64,000 nucleotides of DNA, from NCBI GenBank assembly GCA_002483145.1, contig DLHJ01000019.1, positions 480,491 through 544,490 of the forward strand. Reading direction: 5' to 3'. Of the stretch, positions 62,940-64,000 are shown in pieces. Position 1 is the stretch's first letter; each line of letters starts with the position of its first letter. The DNA is from Cellvibrio sp. UBA7671. GTDB taxonomy: Bacteria > Pseudomonadota > Gammaproteobacteria > Pseudomonadales > Cellvibrionaceae. Below the pieces are notes generated by a model that was not told the origin of the DNA, searched no databases, and saw nothing but the letters and a program-made list of their open reading frames with translations. Made by a program: the position numbers and the translations under genes.

Positions 62940-64000
62940 ATGGCAACTCATTCAACTCCCGGAGTTTATGTTGATGAACTTAACGCTTTTCCTAGTTCTG
63001 TTGTCCCCGTAGCTACCGCCATCCCGGCGTTTATTGGTTATACACCGAAAGCAGAATTTCAGGGCGAGTCTTACCACAATAAACCGCAAAAAATAAATTC
63101 GTTTGCGGAATTCCAGGCAATTTTTATGCTGGATAATCCCGCACCTCCAGCGGATGCAGCTAAACAATATAATCCTGAATATTATCTGATTGCTCAACAA
63201 GCTATGCCAACCAGAGGGGATTATATGACGTTGGCCGGCACTTATTATTCCATTCTGCCGGATCCCAGTACTATTTATTATTTGTACAACAGTGTGCGTT
63301 TGTTTTATCAAAACGGAGGCGGTGCTGCGTACATAGTTTCGGTGGGTGGTTATGGCCCTGCCAATAAAAAACCATTGGCTGATCCTGCTGTGCAGGTGGT
63401 TAACCCCAACGTTACATTAACTGACTTACAAACGGGTTTGGCACTTCTGCAAAATGAGCCCGAGCCGACAATGTATATCTGCCCGGAGGCAACGTTATTA
63501 TCGATTGCTGACAATGGCACCTTGATGCAAAGCATGTTGTTACAAGCGCAAACTATGCAAACAGCAGTGTGCATATTTGATGTGATTGGCGGAGCTTGCC
63601 CTGACCCTATTTTGTATACCAATGACATTCAGGCATTTCGTAACAACACGGGTAATTCCGGCTTGAGTTATGGTGTGAGTTATTATCCGTTTATCTGCAC
63701 AACTGTTATGCAGCCAAGCGATATTGACTTTACCAATTTATTTGGCGGGGATACCAAACAGCTTGAACCCTTGTTGAATCCACCGAGTGCACCTAACCCG
63801 GTTGCTGCGCAAATTCTCGCAACAATTCAGGCTCCGCCACCTAATCCAATGTCCAATAGCCAGTTACAGGCCGCATTGCTTGCCTCCAGCCAAACTTACA
63901 ACCAAATTGTTAATCACGTGTTGAGCAACGCCAACATTTTACCTTCCAGCGGCGCAATGGCCGGTGTTTATACCCTTAACGAAACTGTAGAAAAACGCGT
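62940..64000 (+). CDS. Contractile tail sheath protein (phage-tail-like/eCIS), 3' end cut by window
   Basis: The frame is open from ATG 62940 (TTAGGGTGATATAA upstream) to the right edge, about 353 residues. The N-terminus has the sheath hallmark THSTPGVYVDELN, then PVATAIPAFIGYTPKA, a longer loop than phage T4-type sheaths, and VRLFYQNGGGAAYIVSVGGY. These are typical of sheath proteins of extracellular contractile injection systems (Afp/PVC/MAC-like) and related tailocins. The sheath contracts to drive the inner tube into a target. Whether this is an injection system or a prophage cannot be settled without the genes to the right. Confidence 0.85.
   Translation, partial: MATHSTPGVYVDELNAFPSSVVPVATAIPAFIGYTPKAEFQGESYHNKPQKINSFAEFQAIFMLDNPAPPADAAKQYNPEYYLIAQQAMPTRGDYMTLAGTYYSILPDPSTIYYLYNSVRLFYQNGGGAAYIVSVGGYGPANKKPLADPAVQVVNPNVTLTDLQTGLALLQNEPEPTMYICPEATLLSIADNGTLMQSMLLQAQTMQTAVCIFDVIGGACPDPILYTNDIQAFRNNTGNSGLSYGVSYYPFICTTVMQPSDIDFTNLFGGDTKQLEPLLNPPSAPNPVAAQILATIQAPPPNPMSNSQLQAALLASSQTYNQIVNHVLSNANILPSSGAMAGVYTLNETVEKR

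Noticed and set aside
1..64000. CRISPR arrays, tRNA and rRNA genes
   Set aside because: No regularly spaced direct repeats with unique spacers and no tRNA/rRNA signatures were seen on reading through the window; a dedicated scan was not possible.

Overview
The window looks like chromosomal DNA of a plant-cell-wall-degrading gammaproteobacterium, most likely Cellvibrio or a close relative. The main reason is the recurring enzyme architecture: signal peptide, CBM2, serine-rich linkers, sometimes CBM10, and a GH5, GH45, GH30, GH10, GH43, GH62 or CE1 catalytic domain. This layout is the hallmark of Cellvibrio secreted enzymes. TonB/ExbBD, two TonB-dependent receptors and a cobalamin riboswitch also fit. 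The species cannot be named from sequence alone.

Layout. 0-8.5 kb: a left-truncated CE4 deacetylase, a CBM2-CBM10-GH5 endoglucanase behind a LacI-type palindrome, a Na+/Ca2+ exchanger, rsgA, and a divergent PPOX/MocR pair. 8.5-24.5 kb: a probable two-gene unit (secreted HEYGH metallopeptidase plus a GATase-like unknown), a CBM2-CBM10-GH45 endoglucanase, tonB-exbB-exbD behind a Fur-like site, a CNNM/CorC transporter, a GH13 lipoprotein, an S46 peptidase and gamma-glutamyltransferase. 24.5-26.7 kb: a four-gene Roadblock / small GTPase / receiver-like / Roadblock module. 27-31.7 kb: an SDR/LysR pair, a PEP-CTERM-associated acyltransferase, an M15 peptidase and an SBP-like protein.

31.7-36.4 kb: a zinc-uptake unit (histidine-rich TonB receptor plus AztD-like lipoprotein) behind a Zur-like palindrome, then a PEP-CTERM protein. 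36.7-41.2 kb: cobalamin riboswitch, btuB-like receptor, cobO, cobQ. 41.3-44.3 kb: an SBP-sensor protein and a membrane-anchored AraC regulator. 44.6-54.6 kb: five consecutive secreted enzymes that together would dismantle feruloylated arabinoglucuronoxylan: GH30 glucuronoxylanase, GH10 xylanase, GH43, GH62 arabinofuranosidase and CE1 esterase. All five carry CBM2.

54.7-62.9 kb: a more AT-rich accessory island. It holds HEPN, KAP-like NTPase, Abi-alpha-like, HNH-DUF3298-like and unrecognised genes, separated by a ~90 bp intergenic repeat family and one MITE. From 62.9 kb to the right edge a contractile-injection-system tail-sheath gene begins and is cut by the window.

The most promising unexplained items are the repeat-bounded defence-like cassettes, especially the overlapping unknown pair at 59.15-60.85 kb, the Roadblock/GTPase module, and the membrane AraC regulator at the head of the xylan cluster.
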